Assembly: GCA_903813345.2 (NCBI GenBank)
Contig: CAIIXF020000003.1
Location: forward strand, 14,772,931-14,836,930
Source of the DNA: Owenia fusiformis
Lineage: Eukaryota > Annelida > Polychaeta > Sabellida > Oweniidae
DNA: 64,000 bases
Reading direction: 5' to 3'
A program made the position numbers and the translations under genes. Below the pieces are notes generated by a model. That model was not told the origin of the DNA. It made no database searches and worked only from the letters and a program-made list of their open reading frames with translations. Shown here piece by piece: positions 50,705 through 63,837 of the stretch (positions are counted from its first letter, which is position 1; each line of letters starts with the position of its first letter).

Positions 50705-52548
50705 TATACAATATATATCTCCCCGGCCTTTGTAAAGCTAGACAGTGTCAGTATAAACTGAGCAGCTACAGTTTGCCTAACCCCAAGGTCGGTAAGAAGT
50801 TAAAATAAGACACGAGGTCAACAATAGCACACCATTGAATAGAATGTCACCATAGAATGGATCAAAAGCATATCAGTTGTATATTTTAATAACAAGAAGA
50901 TTTTAAACGGGTTGACATGACTTAAAACAAATTTTTTTGGAAGACGGAGAGTCCAAACTGGTTATGTTGTAAACAATGGATAGAACGAGTCTTTTCTTAC
51001 ACGAGATATTTGGTTTCTAAATTTAACGCATTTCAATACCAATCTCCATTTCAGAAGCTGTAATATAGTGTAGAAGAAACTTTCGATATGATAAAATTGA
51101 GAATAGTTTTAGAAAATAAGCCTAACATTTTTTAAAAAGTGCCAAGATAGGGTCCTTAACCATAATTTTTCAGAGCGTTGGATTGATATTTCACTATCAT
51201 GTGGACTTCACTTGAAAGAAAACATATTGTTTAATAAAAACCACTGTATTTATGGCCAGAAAGTACACATGGTGAAAAATATGACTGTCTAAAATCACTT
51301 GCCATACTGCACATGGACCTTTGACCAGAATGCCCTAAGTCTAATTAATTGTAGACTTTCATACGAAGAAGCATCGCTAAAAATTTTGATCTATAAAACG
51401 GTTTGGCGTTTTTAACGTATCGAATATCTATCTAAAATGCCCAAAAAACTCGTTAAATTTTACACAAAGAAGCATCAATAAAAGTTCAATTCGACTTAAC
51501 AAACGGGTTGGCTTGAAATTTGTGGACAAGAGTTTACTGACAAGTTCTAAGGAAGGAAAATCCAAAAGGCTGCCCTATTACCACCCAAAATCTATAGAGT
51601 TTCATAAGAAATATAAATGGAAATCTGAATTCATTCCCTCTAACGGCTTGCATGAAAACGCGTGGACCAAATTAATAGGGACGCCCGTGTAGTCGCCTGC
51701 CCACCAATTGATCACAATATAGCACCCTTGTGATAAAACATTGGCATGCTTATAATGTGATGTAGATGATACATGTAGGTGATATTTACCGTATTGGTAT
51801 GACATTTTATGCGGTCAAAGTGCCCTCCTCGAAAAAGTAGGCTCCATAATATCATACAAGTTCGTGCTAAGACGTAAATAATAGCAGAGCAATCAAGAGT
51901 TTCAAAGTCCACTTGTGAATAACAACTTCATTTAAACATTTTTTTTGAAGATTTAGAGGCCCAAAAAAGTGAGCCTTTTGGTCATTACTGGGCTTTTTAA
52001 GGACTTATTTTTTAATTTCAGGTCAAAATTTGAAGAAAATGGGCCTCAAAATTTCACAATTTGGGCCCGCTTTTGGGAAATAAACGTTTGCATAGATAAA
52101 ATCTTTAAGCAAAATTTTTATTCAGCGTCCGTTTCTAAGGCAACGGGACCATTTCCAGAACTTTCCATTATGTGGAAACCGAGGCGGATGGTGATGCAGA
52201 GCTTTCCAAAAACCAAGAATCTCCATAGGGTATATCGATCTTTTTTATTTTATTTTCCACAAACCCCTCCTTACTCTACTTTAAAAACTTGGTAATCCCG
52301 GTACACGCAGTTATCAGTCTGGTTGTCTTCTTGTATTTCGTTATGTGTAAAAGCGTAATCCAGCAGGAAGTAAACAAAGAGGAAGATGACGAAGATATTG
52401 GTACTCTATCTAGAATTCATCACTCATCGGAGCTCCTTTGTATAATGAGATCAAGGGTATGACAAATACTGTATTAAGAATTGTCTACATAATGTAAAGC
52501 ATCTTAAAATAGTGGTTTAATATCGAGTGAAGTCTGAAAATAGCTCAT
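50705..52548. other. intergenic, nothing identified
   Basis: No conserved frame on either strand; ORFs at 51602-51912 and 51969-52295 have no recognisable domain. Should contain the promoter of the sulfotransferase pseudogene at its left edge. Confidence 0.4.
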
Positions 52549-53122
52549 ACTTACTCACGTCGAGAGCTACCATGTTAGATTTTGAAAGTATAGCTCTCCA
52601 TCGTGAGGATCTCCCAGCTGAAGAATTGTGACATCTAGATTTGATCAGCGCCAGTCAGCGGCTTGCTGTTTGTCTCAAACTGTAGCCTACATATGGGCTC
52701 ATATGTGTCTACTTTCCCCGTGCATGTAGGATCGCTCGCGGATGTGCTTCTATGGCGATCAGGAGTTCTAATCGTTTTTTGTTCGATACCCATTTCCAAT
52801 ATGGCGGTTAAACGGAAATACTATCGACGCATGCGCAACTTGGGAAACGTCAAGCCGCCATATTGAATATACCTGGCCAAAACTTTTGACACGACCAATA
52901 AAATGAAGTCCTGATCGATACATAGGGCAGTGAGACGTTCTATAGTTGAGCTGAATGAAAGATGGCGATGTAGGATACATTTTCAGGTATATAATGTGCA
53001 ACATGAGGCAGCTGAATTCCCTGAAATTTTCTTTGAAGTCAGGATTCTTAAGCTGTTGATTCTAGCGATAGAGAGCTATACTTTCAAAATCTAAGTAGCT
53101 CTCGACGGGAGTAAGCTCACAC
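52549..53122. mobile_element. 574-bp TIR element with GTCGAGAGCTAC ends
   Basis: Left CTTACTCACGTCGAGAGCTAC-like end and TTAGATTTTGAAAGTATAGC; right mirror GCTATACTTTCAAAATCTAA and GTAGCTCTCGACGGGAGTAAG. An inner inverted pair CAATATGGCGG and CCGCCATATTG is at 52797-52865. Confidence 0.75.
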
Positions 53123-53275
53123 AGACTTACCTCTTTTTTGTACTTTGTCACGTACATCGGACTGGATGAAGTTTTTATAAATCTAGGGCATGTACATGTT
53201 CTACTCCATAATATGCGCACATGGAAGCCGATCTATTTCGGTACAAAGGGAGTGTTGAACACGCCAGAGAATATT

Positions 53276-53390
53276 GTCCTAGATACAGGTACTCCCTGGG
53301 TAATAAAACTGGGTCACTCTGCCTCTGGGCCTAGCTCATACTCTACGGACTCTTTATTACCCATGGAGCACCTGCAGACCTGTGGTCCTA
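53276..53390. repeat. imperfect hairpin
   Basis: CCTAGATACAGGTACTCCCT and GGGTAATAAA face TTTATTACCC and ATGGAGCACCTGCAGACCTG. About 115 bp; probably a decayed foldback. Confidence 0.6.
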
Positions 53391-53530
53391 GACTGAGCTA
53401 GTCAGTGGGTATTGGAACCTGGTCCTAAATGGCCTGTGAACAGCAACAATACTTCTTGGGTTATTTAGGCATCTCTATCGTCCTTAGCATTACCTTGACA
53501 GATGCCTTTATAGACTTATCTTCCCGGTAA

Positions 53531-53874
53531 CCGGACAACTCATCCCCTAGACAACTCATCCCCTGGAAAACTCATCCCCCGGACAACTCATCCCCTAATC
53601 ATCCTTTAGCATGTTTGAGTAATTTAATGTTATATTCATATATTATTCAAACGGATCGTTTCTGTAACAAAATATCAGAGCCTCAAAGGTACTTCTTCCT
53701 TATTTCACCAGCAGTAGACAGAATTTCATCAACATTTTTATCACAAATGTGTGTCAGTATCATATGTCTCAGAAAATATATATGTTTGTGAACAAATAGT
53801 TCAGAAAACAACAAAATCGTCGATTTACAATATCTCAACAGAATTTCAAAAACGTTTAGGATGAGTTGTCTAGA
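53531..53874. mobile_element. foldback element with 16-bp end units, chimeric interior
   Basis: Left end is four units of GGACAACTCATCCCCT type (53531-53596); the right end carries one mirrored unit (AGGATGAGTTGTCTAG, 53859-53874). The interior 53648-53830 is a diverged relative of the GGTAACC foldback family (GTAACAAAATATCAGAG, CCTTATTTCACCAGCAGTAG, AAATCGTCGATTTAC). Confidence 0.7.
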
Positions 53875-54353
53875 CTACATGCGAGTAGGAATAATTTTGA
53901 TTTACGTCACATGATTAAATGTTCAAAATTCAATGATGTCATATTTGAAATCTACATGGTGTCAAATAAATATGTTCTCCCCTCCTTAGCTTTAACATCC
54001 ACATAATGCATTACTTTTTCTCTACATGATATCTGAATTGTTCTTTAGCACATCAAAACTAGGCTTCACAGAGCAACTCCACAAGAAGTTTTGAATGACT
54101 AGCTTGCACAAAAGTTCATTTTCTTGAAAGGATTGGTATCGATATGGAGAATCATCGCAATTGTTTTTTGTTCCTTTTTACCATTTCTTGAGAATGAAAT
54201 AAAATATCTTTCCGAAACTCGTTTGAACAATGCAAAATAGCATAAACAACATTTTCTTAGACTTCCCAATGTTATAGTTGTACAAAGGAAATTTTGAATA
54301 CGCCCATTGTCATCAACATATTTTGACAATAGTCTAACTTATTTCAATTATAG
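53875..54353. repeat. dispersed repeat upstream of CapA-like gene
   Basis: 53950-54095 relates to 31195-31320; 54110-54270 is the inverse of 38150-38400. The probable promoter of the next gene lies in or near this repeat. Confidence 0.5.
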
Positions 54354-54515
54354 ATTTTGAATCCGAAAGTCTACCAAAGTACATTCATATTGAGCTGCAT
54401 ACTGAGTATCTCCAAAGCGGAAGAAAGGCCCCATGCGTTGAACACTTTGTACCAATCACTAAAGATAAAACAAGATCGAACAGACACATGCCCCAGAGAG
54501 AGACTTGTGCCAAAA

Positions 54516-57500
54516 ATGAGCGGGATAACAAATGGTAAGAATTTGTTAATAGTGAATAACTTTTGTAGTACTTAAAGTACAGAATAAATTATGAAGGAAA
54601 TGTATTGATGAATGTATTGGTGAGCAAATAATGCTTGAATTATACTACATCAACAGCGCCGACCAAGTACATGTAGACCTGTATGATATACCAGGAAACC
54701 AAGTCAAAACTCTTTGCCACTTACTCCTTCATTGCGAATTGGCAAACAAATTGCAGGGTGATATTAAGAAATGGTTACAAGAGGGACTATCCTTTTAAGT
54801 GATCTGAGAACTATCATAGTGGGTCCAGTAATCATGAACGAAAAATCAATACTATTAAACACAATTTTTTGCATATGTAAAAAATATATTTATCTATGTA
54901 AATGTAAAAATGTATTAACAAATATTGCAGGTTTTAAAAGTAATGTGCAACAATATTTCAACTAGATGTAAAGTTGGAGAAAGGGGACAAGTGGGGCGAG
55001 ATCAAACACTTATTATAAACATAATGAAGTTACTTAATGCTGTAACTATCAAGTGAATAATTTATTTCGTGGTTTTCTTAGCAAAAATACCTGCAATTTA
55101 TTATAAAATTAATGTACAACCTTGATTATATTGAACATTTGGATTTATTGAATTGTAATGCTGCTAAACTTAAAATGAATATCAATTTAAAAAGTAATAA
55201 ATGCAGTAATATCGATATTAACAATGCTATAGAGGATATCTTAAGGATTTTTGAGGAATATCATTTTTACCCATGAGTGGATATCGGATGGGCAATATTC
55301 ATGAGTGGATATATAAGGGTTATGTACTGGGAGGATTTGGATATAGGATATATCCCGAGGGATATTTATATCTCCTAGAGGGACCGAAGGGACCAAGGGG
55401 AGATATAAATATTTCCTGACAGCAAATTTATTTTAAATGGCACTCAAAAATGAAACTTCTGATTAGATAAGTCTCGCGAATTGCCCGGATGAAACTGAGC
55501 AAAACTCTGAATTCACTGCTTTTCCTCGCTGTACACTAAACTACATCATGATATATTGAAATCTTAGGACTTATATAGATGACACTAGAGGGCTTGTCTT
55601 GTTATGCTAAGTAGTTTTATATATTGTTTCAATTAAGTAATCAAACTTATGTACATTTTCCCTTCAAAACCACTTCTGTACATGACTTATTTACTAATTT
55701 ACATGTGGATATATCCACTCTGAATAAATACTGTACAGTAATGGATGTGCAATCCTAAAGGCTTTTTCTCTATGACCAATATATGACCTTGTGTATGGTA
55801 ACAATTGACTCAAAAGTACATTTAAACAGCTAAAAGTTTCAACCCAAATATTAATGAGTCGTGTATAATTGCAACTTAGAGGCTGAGTGAATGAATTATT
55901 ACCATCAAAAGAATTCCAAATTGACCTTAAAAGCAGTTGAATCAATCTTTTTTACATTCATATTACCATATTATATTTTGATTACGGCTCTCTTATTATT
56001 AATTCATCTTGCAAGATTTTTTTAAATATACTTGATGGATTGATGCTTTGACTGTCTCGATTTGTAATGGATGCATCTATGGTAGGAATATTTCCAAGGT
56101 TCGTGATTTTACTAAGGACCTTTCTTGACATCTAAAGCAACTAAAATCTTGAGAATCAAGATGCTCTCTTGACCTAAAACTGGGAATGCAAACTTCAAGG
56201 TTTATGTAGTGTCCAACATAAATTATGTTCTGAAATTCTATAAATTCAAATAAAGTAAACAATGCAATTTTTCTTGCTTTGTGATCGTTCCTTAGTAAGA
56301 CCATTAATCAAAATTACTCAAAAAGGTTGAAGTGAAAAACGCCTGCAAAATATCTGCAAAATATCACAACATGGGTCTCAAAAGCAACCTATAATGTTCC
56401 GTTCTTTTTACTCGTAGGGTCGTACAGAAAGCTCTATGGCACCGACTCTACGGTTATGCGAACGTCCCAAAACATCTCGGTATTCATGGTCGGTGACGTC
56501 ATGCTTGGACGAGGGATAGACAATATTCTCTCCATGTCATGTGACCCTAAACTTTACGAGAGTTACGTCAAAGATGCTAATGTCTATGTTACATTAGCCA
56601 TCAGAGCTAATGGCCCCCTTCCACCTAAAGATGAAAGAAAAGTGGATTATGTATGGGGAGACGCAATTGATATTTTGGCATCAGAACAGCCGGATGTGAA
56701 GATAATTAACTTGGAGACATCGGTGACAACAAGTGCAACACCCTGGCCATACAAGGGTATCAATTATCGGATGCACCCTAGTAATGTAGGCGTTATCACA
56801 TCCGCCAACATCGATTGCTGCGTATTGTCTAATAATCACGTGATTGACTGGGGTTATAGCGGACTGGATGAGACACTGAAAGTATTACGAAACTCCGGCT
56901 TGCGCACTTGCGGGGCGGGAAATGACATTGATGATGCGCGCAAACCAGCTATCATTGATGTTCCTCACAAGAAAGGTAGGATTTTGGTATTTGGCATTGG
57001 CGATGGTTCAAGTGGTATACCAGTAGCGTGGAAAGCCAAGAAAAGCCAAAGTGGTGTCAATTATGTTGATGTAGGTTCGGAGGCAGAATTAACGAAGATT
57101 CGTGAGCAGGTGAATGGAATTAAGAAACCTGGCGACATCGCAGTTATGTCCGTACATTGGGGTGGCAACTGGGGTTACGAAATCAAGAAAGAACACAAGC
57201 AATTTGCTCATAATCTGATCGATACATGCAATATTGATGTCATCCATGGTCATTCGTCCCACCACCCAAAGGCAGTTGAAATATACAATGGAAAGCTCAT
57301 CCTCTATGGCGCCGGTGATTTTATAAATGACTATGAAGGCATAGGGCGAAGTGACTACACTATGTTTAGACATGACCTTAGCCTTATGTATTTCGCCAAG
57401 TTCGATGTGAACAGTGGCGAGGTGAAAGAGTTGAAGATGGTGCCTACACAAATAAAGAAGCTGAGGGTGAATCGAGCCGATGAAAAGGACGTCCAATATT

Positions 57501-57592
57501 TGTTTGAGATTATGAAGAAGGAATGTGGAATGTTTAACCTGGAAGTGAACCGCGAAGGAGATGTGTTGGTGCTCAATGTGAAATCCCAATAG
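54516..57592 (+). CDS. CapA-family (PGA_cap) metallophosphoesterase-like protein
   Basis: Exon 56418-57592 gives most of the protein. Upstream, an exon ending AATG|GTAAGA at 54534 joins in phase to the acceptor CTCGTAG at 56417, giving an in-frame start at ATG 54516 and 397 residues. The frame is also open back to an acceptor at 54353, so more 5' coding cannot be excluded; ATG 56456 is an internal alternative. Motifs, numbered from 56456: GDVMLGRG 13-20, NLET 85-88, LSNNHVIDWG 124-133, HWGGNWGYE 234-242, GHSSHHPKAVE 265-275, YGAGDF 284-289. These are the conserved blocks of CapA/PgsA, the capsule poly-gamma-glutamate family with a calcineurin-like fold. No signal peptide or membrane anchor is seen, unlike bacterial CapA, so it is probably cytosolic here. 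Function in animals is not established. Confidence 0.9.
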
Positions 57593-57899
57593 ATATATAC
57601 TGTACATGTACACTCTACTATACCTTGCATTTAGTGTTCATGAGCAACCCATTTGGCTTAATAGTAATGATTATGTTATTTGTTTTTATTAGTCTGTTCC
57701 TTATGAATGGTTTATCGGAAGACTGTTAGATGTTAATAAGGTACTTGCAAAAATATACTAAACAATACAATTAGACAAACAGAGTATCTTATGCATTTCT
57801 AGGGGCTGGGTATGGTAGAGTGATATAGCGTTCTGATTGCCATAACAGGATCTTAAGAGGTTCTGGACAAATCATTTGATTCTGGACTTGACATATTTT

Positions 57900-58375
57900 T
57901 TTCCCAACGAAATCACATCCAAGGGTTGAATTTTTATTGGATATTTAGAGAGCGAGTCCTGTATTGATTTCAATAAAAAGGTTAAAATAGAACGCTATTT
58001 GAGAGTTAATCTTATACTTTCATTACATTGATAAATTAAGGCAAATTCTGAAAAATTTAAAAGTGCATTTTTTATGAAATATTATCCAAGTATTTAGATG
58101 AAACGGTCTTATTTAAATACAAATCATAACATGATGATATTTTTTCATAAAATATTTCTTCAAGAAATTCAATTGAAGGCTCAAGATAAAACGAGCTAAT
58201 TTAGGTGAAAACCCTTACATGATGATGTGTTTTCATGACTTCTTTCATAAAATTCCATCAAGGGGTGAAAATAAAATGATCGAATTTAAGTGATTTAAGG
58301 ATCACGAGGATAGGTTTTCTTGGATATTTTCTATGAAATCCCATCCAGTGGTCAAGGTAAAATTTTTATTTGGTA
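57900..58375. repeat. degenerate ~95-bp direct repeats
   Basis: Units share CATAAAAT..TTCCATC/AAGGG(T)GAA(G)ATAAAACGA and TTACATGATGATGTGTTTTC. Further units occur at about 59385-59510, so the array may have been split by the 58.5-59.4 kb segment. Confidence 0.55.
57972..57977 (+). promoter_or_regulatory. candidate CapA-like polyadenylation signal
   Basis: AATAAA 380 bp after the stop codon in otherwise unremarkable AT-rich DNA. Confidence 0.4.
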
Positions 58376-58559
58376 CATTTGGTCACGTGTTCGAACCCAT
58401 AGAACCATATAGGAACGTCATTTTGAATGTTACGTGATAAATCCATATAAGGCTTTTAGAACAATGTGGGGAAAGATGAGGGGAAACCCCTGACACCTGT
58501 TCACGATTTTATCCGAACGTTCATCGGATCATTTCGGTTTTTATGCACTTCATTATTTT

Positions 58560-58945
58560 ACCGAAGTTTGCCGATTCGATTCGTCGTATTTCGGAATATT
58601 GGGGACAATTTTATACTCCATTGGGAGTATTTTTAATCTACTTCTTATTACGAAGATTCCCGAACCTTGTTCGGATTAATCCGGATTTTCTGACCTACTT
58701 CATCTACCGAGATTTAACGAGTTTACATTCGGCTCATTTCGGAATCCTGGTGACAATTTTATACTCCATTGGAGTATTTTTGATCTACTTCTTATGACGA
58801 AGATTTCCGAACCTTGTTCGGATTAATCCGGATTTTCTGACCTACTTCATCTACCGAGATTTAACGAGTTTACATTCGTCTCATTTCGGAATCCTGGTGA
58901 CAATTTTATACTCCATTGGAGTATTTTTGATCTACTTTTTCTGGA
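58560..58945. repeat. 147-bp tandem repeat, about 2.6 copies
   Basis: TCATTTCGGAATCCTGGTGA, TTTATACTCCATTGGAGTAT, CCTTGTTCGGATTAATCCGG and GATTTAACGAGTTTACATTC recur at a 147-bp step (58721 and 58868). The period is a multiple of three, so a frame stays open over one repeat, but I see no evidence that it is translated. Confidence 0.85.
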
Positions 58946-61900
58946 TTTTGCCCTACTTATTATATCTTTACAACAAGCAAATCAAAAAATTCGCCATGAA
59001 CGGGTCTCGATCGACTAACCTAGAGCATGGAAGCTAGGCACGTTAGCCATGAGGCTAACGTGCAACCGATACGAAAGGATAAAAGTATTATATATTTATA
59101 CCGAGCGTCAATTCAAAATGATCTTCACTTTTGACTGCACGTAAATACAACTCGTCAGTTGTATCCAGAATAGATGAACGCCTATGGTACTAGTGAATAA
59201 CCAAGTCCCAGGCGAGTGGTTCGCACCCCACCGTGATATGTTATTTTTGCTTTTTTAATACGACAGAAAGGAGCAAGGTCACTGGCATGTAGCGGTCCTG
59301 ATATCTATACATTCTACACGCAATAAAACCAGATACCTGCGTGTGATTAAAACTACATGTTAGAGCGTCGATATCCTACAAATCCTATTTTTTCATAAAA
59401 ATATTTTTTCATGAAATCCAATCGAAGGGTGAAGATAAAACGATCTTTAAGGTAAAACAGCTTTACATGATCTGGTGATGTGTTTTCATAACTTTTTTCA
59501 TAAAAGACCATTCTCGGTTTGGAGAACAAAGTTCGTCACTCTAATTGAGCGTTATCCCTGCTTCGGACAAATTTGATTTTTTTACATAATACAGATTTGA
59601 ATGTCTTCTTTTGAATAGTCATAGTTTAATTTGGGTAATATTTCTAGATTTTTCATATAAAAATTACTAGTGAAACACCCAACGTCGCTTTTATGATTCG
59701 TACCACTTTTTTAACTTGGTGTATTGCATATTTCCGTGGGTTGATTTAAAAAAAAGACAAACAACGTATACATGAATATGTCATAAGCATATAGTGAGAT
59801 AATTGTTAGATTAGGTTTGCTATAAGTGACTTTAAAACAAAAAAATAAAAAACATTAGTTCACGTGTTAAAGTCCCATTGACCACGACATCAAGGAAAAT
59901 TGAGCTTTTTGTCATCAGACATCTTTATAGATGGAACTAGCTATGTACTACATTTTTAAATACACTCACATTGTACATGTAGCTGTAATATCTAAGATGT
60001 TATTTTTATTGATGAAAAGATTCTTACATACTAAAGTTACATTAAAATATCAATTGCAATAGCCACCTGTTTTTAACATCCCTTTGTCACTCATCCCTTA
60101 ATTATCTCTGTGTATCTTAAACGTATGTGTGTTCGATGTTGATAGCACCCGAGTGCAACCTAAGGAGCACATACAATACATTTTGTGTATGCCCAGTCTG
60201 GCCGCCTTATATCTGCCTGCACCGAGAAATGGGCGCAGCTTTGACAATTAACGAATGACATAACGATATCACGGATTTCACCGAATGTTATTCATCCCTA
60301 AATAGCTTTTTTATTTAGTCTTATGATCCGACTGATGTTTCAATTTTTTGCAGTGACTCTGAAATTGCTGCGCCAGATATGACATCACAGCGACTCATTT
60401 TCCTACATTTAAATCACTAAACTAAATCAATTGAAACATAATCATTAAAGAATGAGGACCTTGTATTTTACTTTGGACGAGGGTAGTGGCCATGTCTTGG
60501 CATGGCTAGTTGTGCATTAACGTTTGATACTGTTGTGCGGATAAAAATAATGAATATATGTTAAGGTAAACAGATACTTTTAAAGTTAAAAGAATATAGT
60601 TACATTTAAAGAATGGGCCCAACGAATAGATATTGAATATAGGACTCGTTTGATGAAACGTTCGTTCTTTTAATTCTAATAAACCTAGAAATCAATCAAC
60701 GATTAAGTAAAATGACAAGACTTCATGTTCAAGTTGGCTGAATTTCGTGTAACTTAACTATGTTATGTTTCTAGATTTTACATATGGAGAACAGAATTCG
60801 AAATCATAATCACAATCGTATTTTAAGGCAAATAGGCCATGAATATGCTTTTAGTTACACGGTGGATGATCAAATTAACACATTTTGGATGTTGAATTTC
60901 ATTTCAAGTTCATTCGAATTTACGCATTATCGTGGGAAAGCCCATGGCATTATCCAATAAAATTGATATATATACTGTCTAGGCTGAGACTAACATATAT
61001 AATGTTATTTAATGTATTTAATATACAGGATATATCTGAGAAAGTTATGCAATATATCTACACGAGAAATAGTAGGGACCGAGGGTTGATATATTACCTT
61101 TACCTGTCGAAAATCGAGTATAAACTATGAGGATTAGATACGCATTGAATGTAATGGAACCGTCATGTAATAATTAGAAATGATAATCACAATCAAATCA
61201 TGAATATTTTATCTAGATTTAAAGTGCTTAAGATTTATTTTTAAAACTCAACCGAACTATTAACATTTAAAAGCACCGAACGAATTTTCTGGGGATTGCT
61301 GATGAGCGGGTGGGATGGGATGGGAGGGATAAAATGAAATACTAGATAAAATATTGATACCTTTACGCATGTCAATCTCAAATTAGAATGCATCATTATC
61401 TCTTTTATTCTTCTGTATTGTAATACGATAGTCTGATTATTGTCAATATCCTATACATGAAATAATGTACAACGTGTATTCTACATTGAATAACAAACGA
61501 AATAAAACTCATCTTTGTACGAATTTATTTTTCATATGACACAAAGTAACATAACATTGTTATATGTTGCATTTACGACTACTACAGCAAATCAGAAAAT
61601 TCGTACAATATCAAACGTAAGAGTTGTTCACAAATACATTGGTATTTTGATATGAGTATCATGTAGTATTAAAATATTAAAATCATATGATCAGCAAGTT
61701 TATAAGCTTAATATTGTATTGTTTTTTATTTAAGTGTCGCATGCTTAATTTCATACATATACATCTGTACAATCATCCAAAAAGCCTCGAGCCACCAATG
61801 GCTTATGAGACACTGCTAATCAAAATAAATCATATAATATTATATAATAAGATGCATAATATGAGTCAGTTGCAGAAATAGGATTATGAATAAAGCAAAG

Positions 61901-62334
61901 TTCATGACCTCTATTACGAACATTGTTTGATGAACTCGATCACTCAGTCAGTTGTTGAACATATGCAAATGTGGTCAGGTTATAAATATAAGTACAATTT
62001 AAGTCCATGATATTTTCACATATTGAACATAACACTCAGTTCACAAAGAGATGTATACAAATATAATCCACAAGTAGAAATGATTGTTTCATGCTGTTTA
62101 TGCATTGTGTATAAACTGTAATCCAAAACATGAATAAAGTGGGCAAGAGGTGGTTGTATGATGGCCCATAAAATCACATTATGTAACACCGGCACCCTGG
62201 TTCAATATAGTGCAGTGGCCCATGTTTGATATACGTACATCAAAACTCATGTTTTTTCAAGGAAAGAAGCTAGATTAGTGATATATTGAAAAATCAAACT
62301 ACTATACCCCAATACTGTAGCCCGTATTTCTTTA
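58946..62334. other. intergenic, no gene found
   Basis: A small stem GCACGTTAGCC..GGCTAACGTGC is at 59037-59062. Otherwise AT-rich with short frames only (60885-61130 and 61687-61881 look random). No recognised repeat family. Confidence 0.4.
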
Positions 62335-62529
62335 AAAGGAATACAGGCTACAGTGAAGTTGCAAATGGAGGACCTTTGTTTATTTCCATAGTTCTGGAGG
62401 AATACTAGATTTTACATTGTATAGATTCATCGAGCAGTTTGCAACGCACTATCACCAGAAAAGTCCTATGGAAAAGGACAAAGAATACCCGCTCTATTTG
62501 CAACTTAACTGTACCCTGTATTCTTTTTA
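62335..62529. mobile_element. 195-bp TIR element
   Basis: AAAGGAATACAGGCTACAGT plus GAAGTTGCAAAT mirrored by ATTTGCAACTTAACTGTACC plus CTGTATTCTTTTTAAAT. Arms ~40 bp with more scattered pairing inside. Confidence 0.7.
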
Positions 62530-63361
62530 AATGTGTTCACGTGGTAGGGTAGTGTGATACTCCCTCTGCCTATGCCTACATCGTTCAATCTTTTTTTCAT
62601 AGTATAACGCCTTATTAATACAACAGTTATTGAGCTGTTAAGAAAACATACTAACAAACAAACCACCGAGTTTAGAGTAAGACATATACATGTATTGTTC
62701 TATTATCAAATCATATATTGTGTCCCAATTCTAAAACGTTAACAGTTTATGGTGTACAATAAAACTATTACTATTAACCACTTTAATATATTTAGACATA
62801 AAATATCAAGTTACTCATCAGCCAACAAATCTCAAAATATCGAAAAATGAAAAATACGAGGTACTTGTTCACTCAAATCTAGGAGTCAATTGGTAATGTG
62901 TACCTATAGATAGTTCTCAAAGTAAATGAGCAAAAGCGTAACATTTGTATGTAGCATGCTTCATAAAACACTAAACTTAGCCCAAAAAGTAAGCGTGCAT
63001 TTTGTTCCTGGCCTGGCACTGATTGGTTAATAAGTGAATACAATTCGTTGAATGCACGATGCACTCAAAAGATTAGCAGCTGGGAAAGGCTATTGAACAA
63101 AAAGTACGCTTTCGTACTCAAAAAAGGATTACCCTTTTACAACTTTGACAACTTTGAAGCATGAACTTCGGAAGATCTAACGAAATGTACTTACTGTTAC
63201 CCTGTGGATCCCAGGGTTTTGATATGTTCTACAAAGTCATGCAAAGACAGACCATATATGCACTAAAAATATCTGTGACACTTGTATGATATGTATTCCA
63301 CTTTGAACCATCATCTATTTCAATATTGTGAAAATATATATTTCCCAAATTATGAAATAAA
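62530..63361. other. intergenic, nothing identified
   Basis: No gene or clear repeat. Confidence 0.4.
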
Positions 63362-63790
63362 GGAGCTTGTATTCGCGAATGCCGCTAACGCCTGTCGGCT
63401 ACCGGATAAACCTACTTTACTATTTTATGGGCAATTCATTAAAATGTTAATGGAATATTGTCAGGTTCTTTTCATATTTAAATGAGTCGCCCATAGAATG
63501 GTAGGTTAATCCGGAAGCTGAAATCTTCCATTCCCAAATCATAGTCTTAGCTTGTATTCGCAAATGCAACTAACGCCTGTCGGCTACCGGATTAACCTAT
63601 TATTTTACTGGAAACTCATGTCAATACGAATAGTACCTGCCACTATTCCATTCATATTTAAATGACTTGGTCATATTATACTGGGTTAATCAGGTAGCCG
63701 GAAGGCGTTAGTTGCATTCGCGAATATAAGGTTAGCTTGTATTCAATAATGCAAGAAACGCCTGTCGGCTACCGGATTAAACTACCTCTG
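63362..63790. mobile_element. cluster of three AGCTTGTATTCGCGAATGC MITEs
   Basis: Left ends with AGCTTGTATTCG, ACGCCTGTCGGCTACCGGAT at about 63364, 63550 and 63735. The middle copy (63550-63733) is complete, its right end TCAGGTAGCCGGAAGGCGTT, GCATTCGCGAATA mirroring the left. The first copy has a decayed right end; the third is cut off at about 63790. Confidence 0.8.
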
Positions 63791-63837
63791 GAGACATCGG
63801 GATTTTAAAGCGGCGTGCAAAGCGTAATCGGGTACAC

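Noticed and set aside
57089-57613. 174-residue minus-strand frame
   Set aside because: Antisense shadow of the CapA-like coding exon.
58543-58797. 84-residue hydrophobic frame suggesting a membrane protein
   Set aside because: Produced by the AT-rich 147-bp repeat; no start context, domain or splice support.
59040-59230. Possible tRNA (stem, GTGGTTCGCACCCC)
   Set aside because: No A box at the right distance and no cloverleaf could be drawn.
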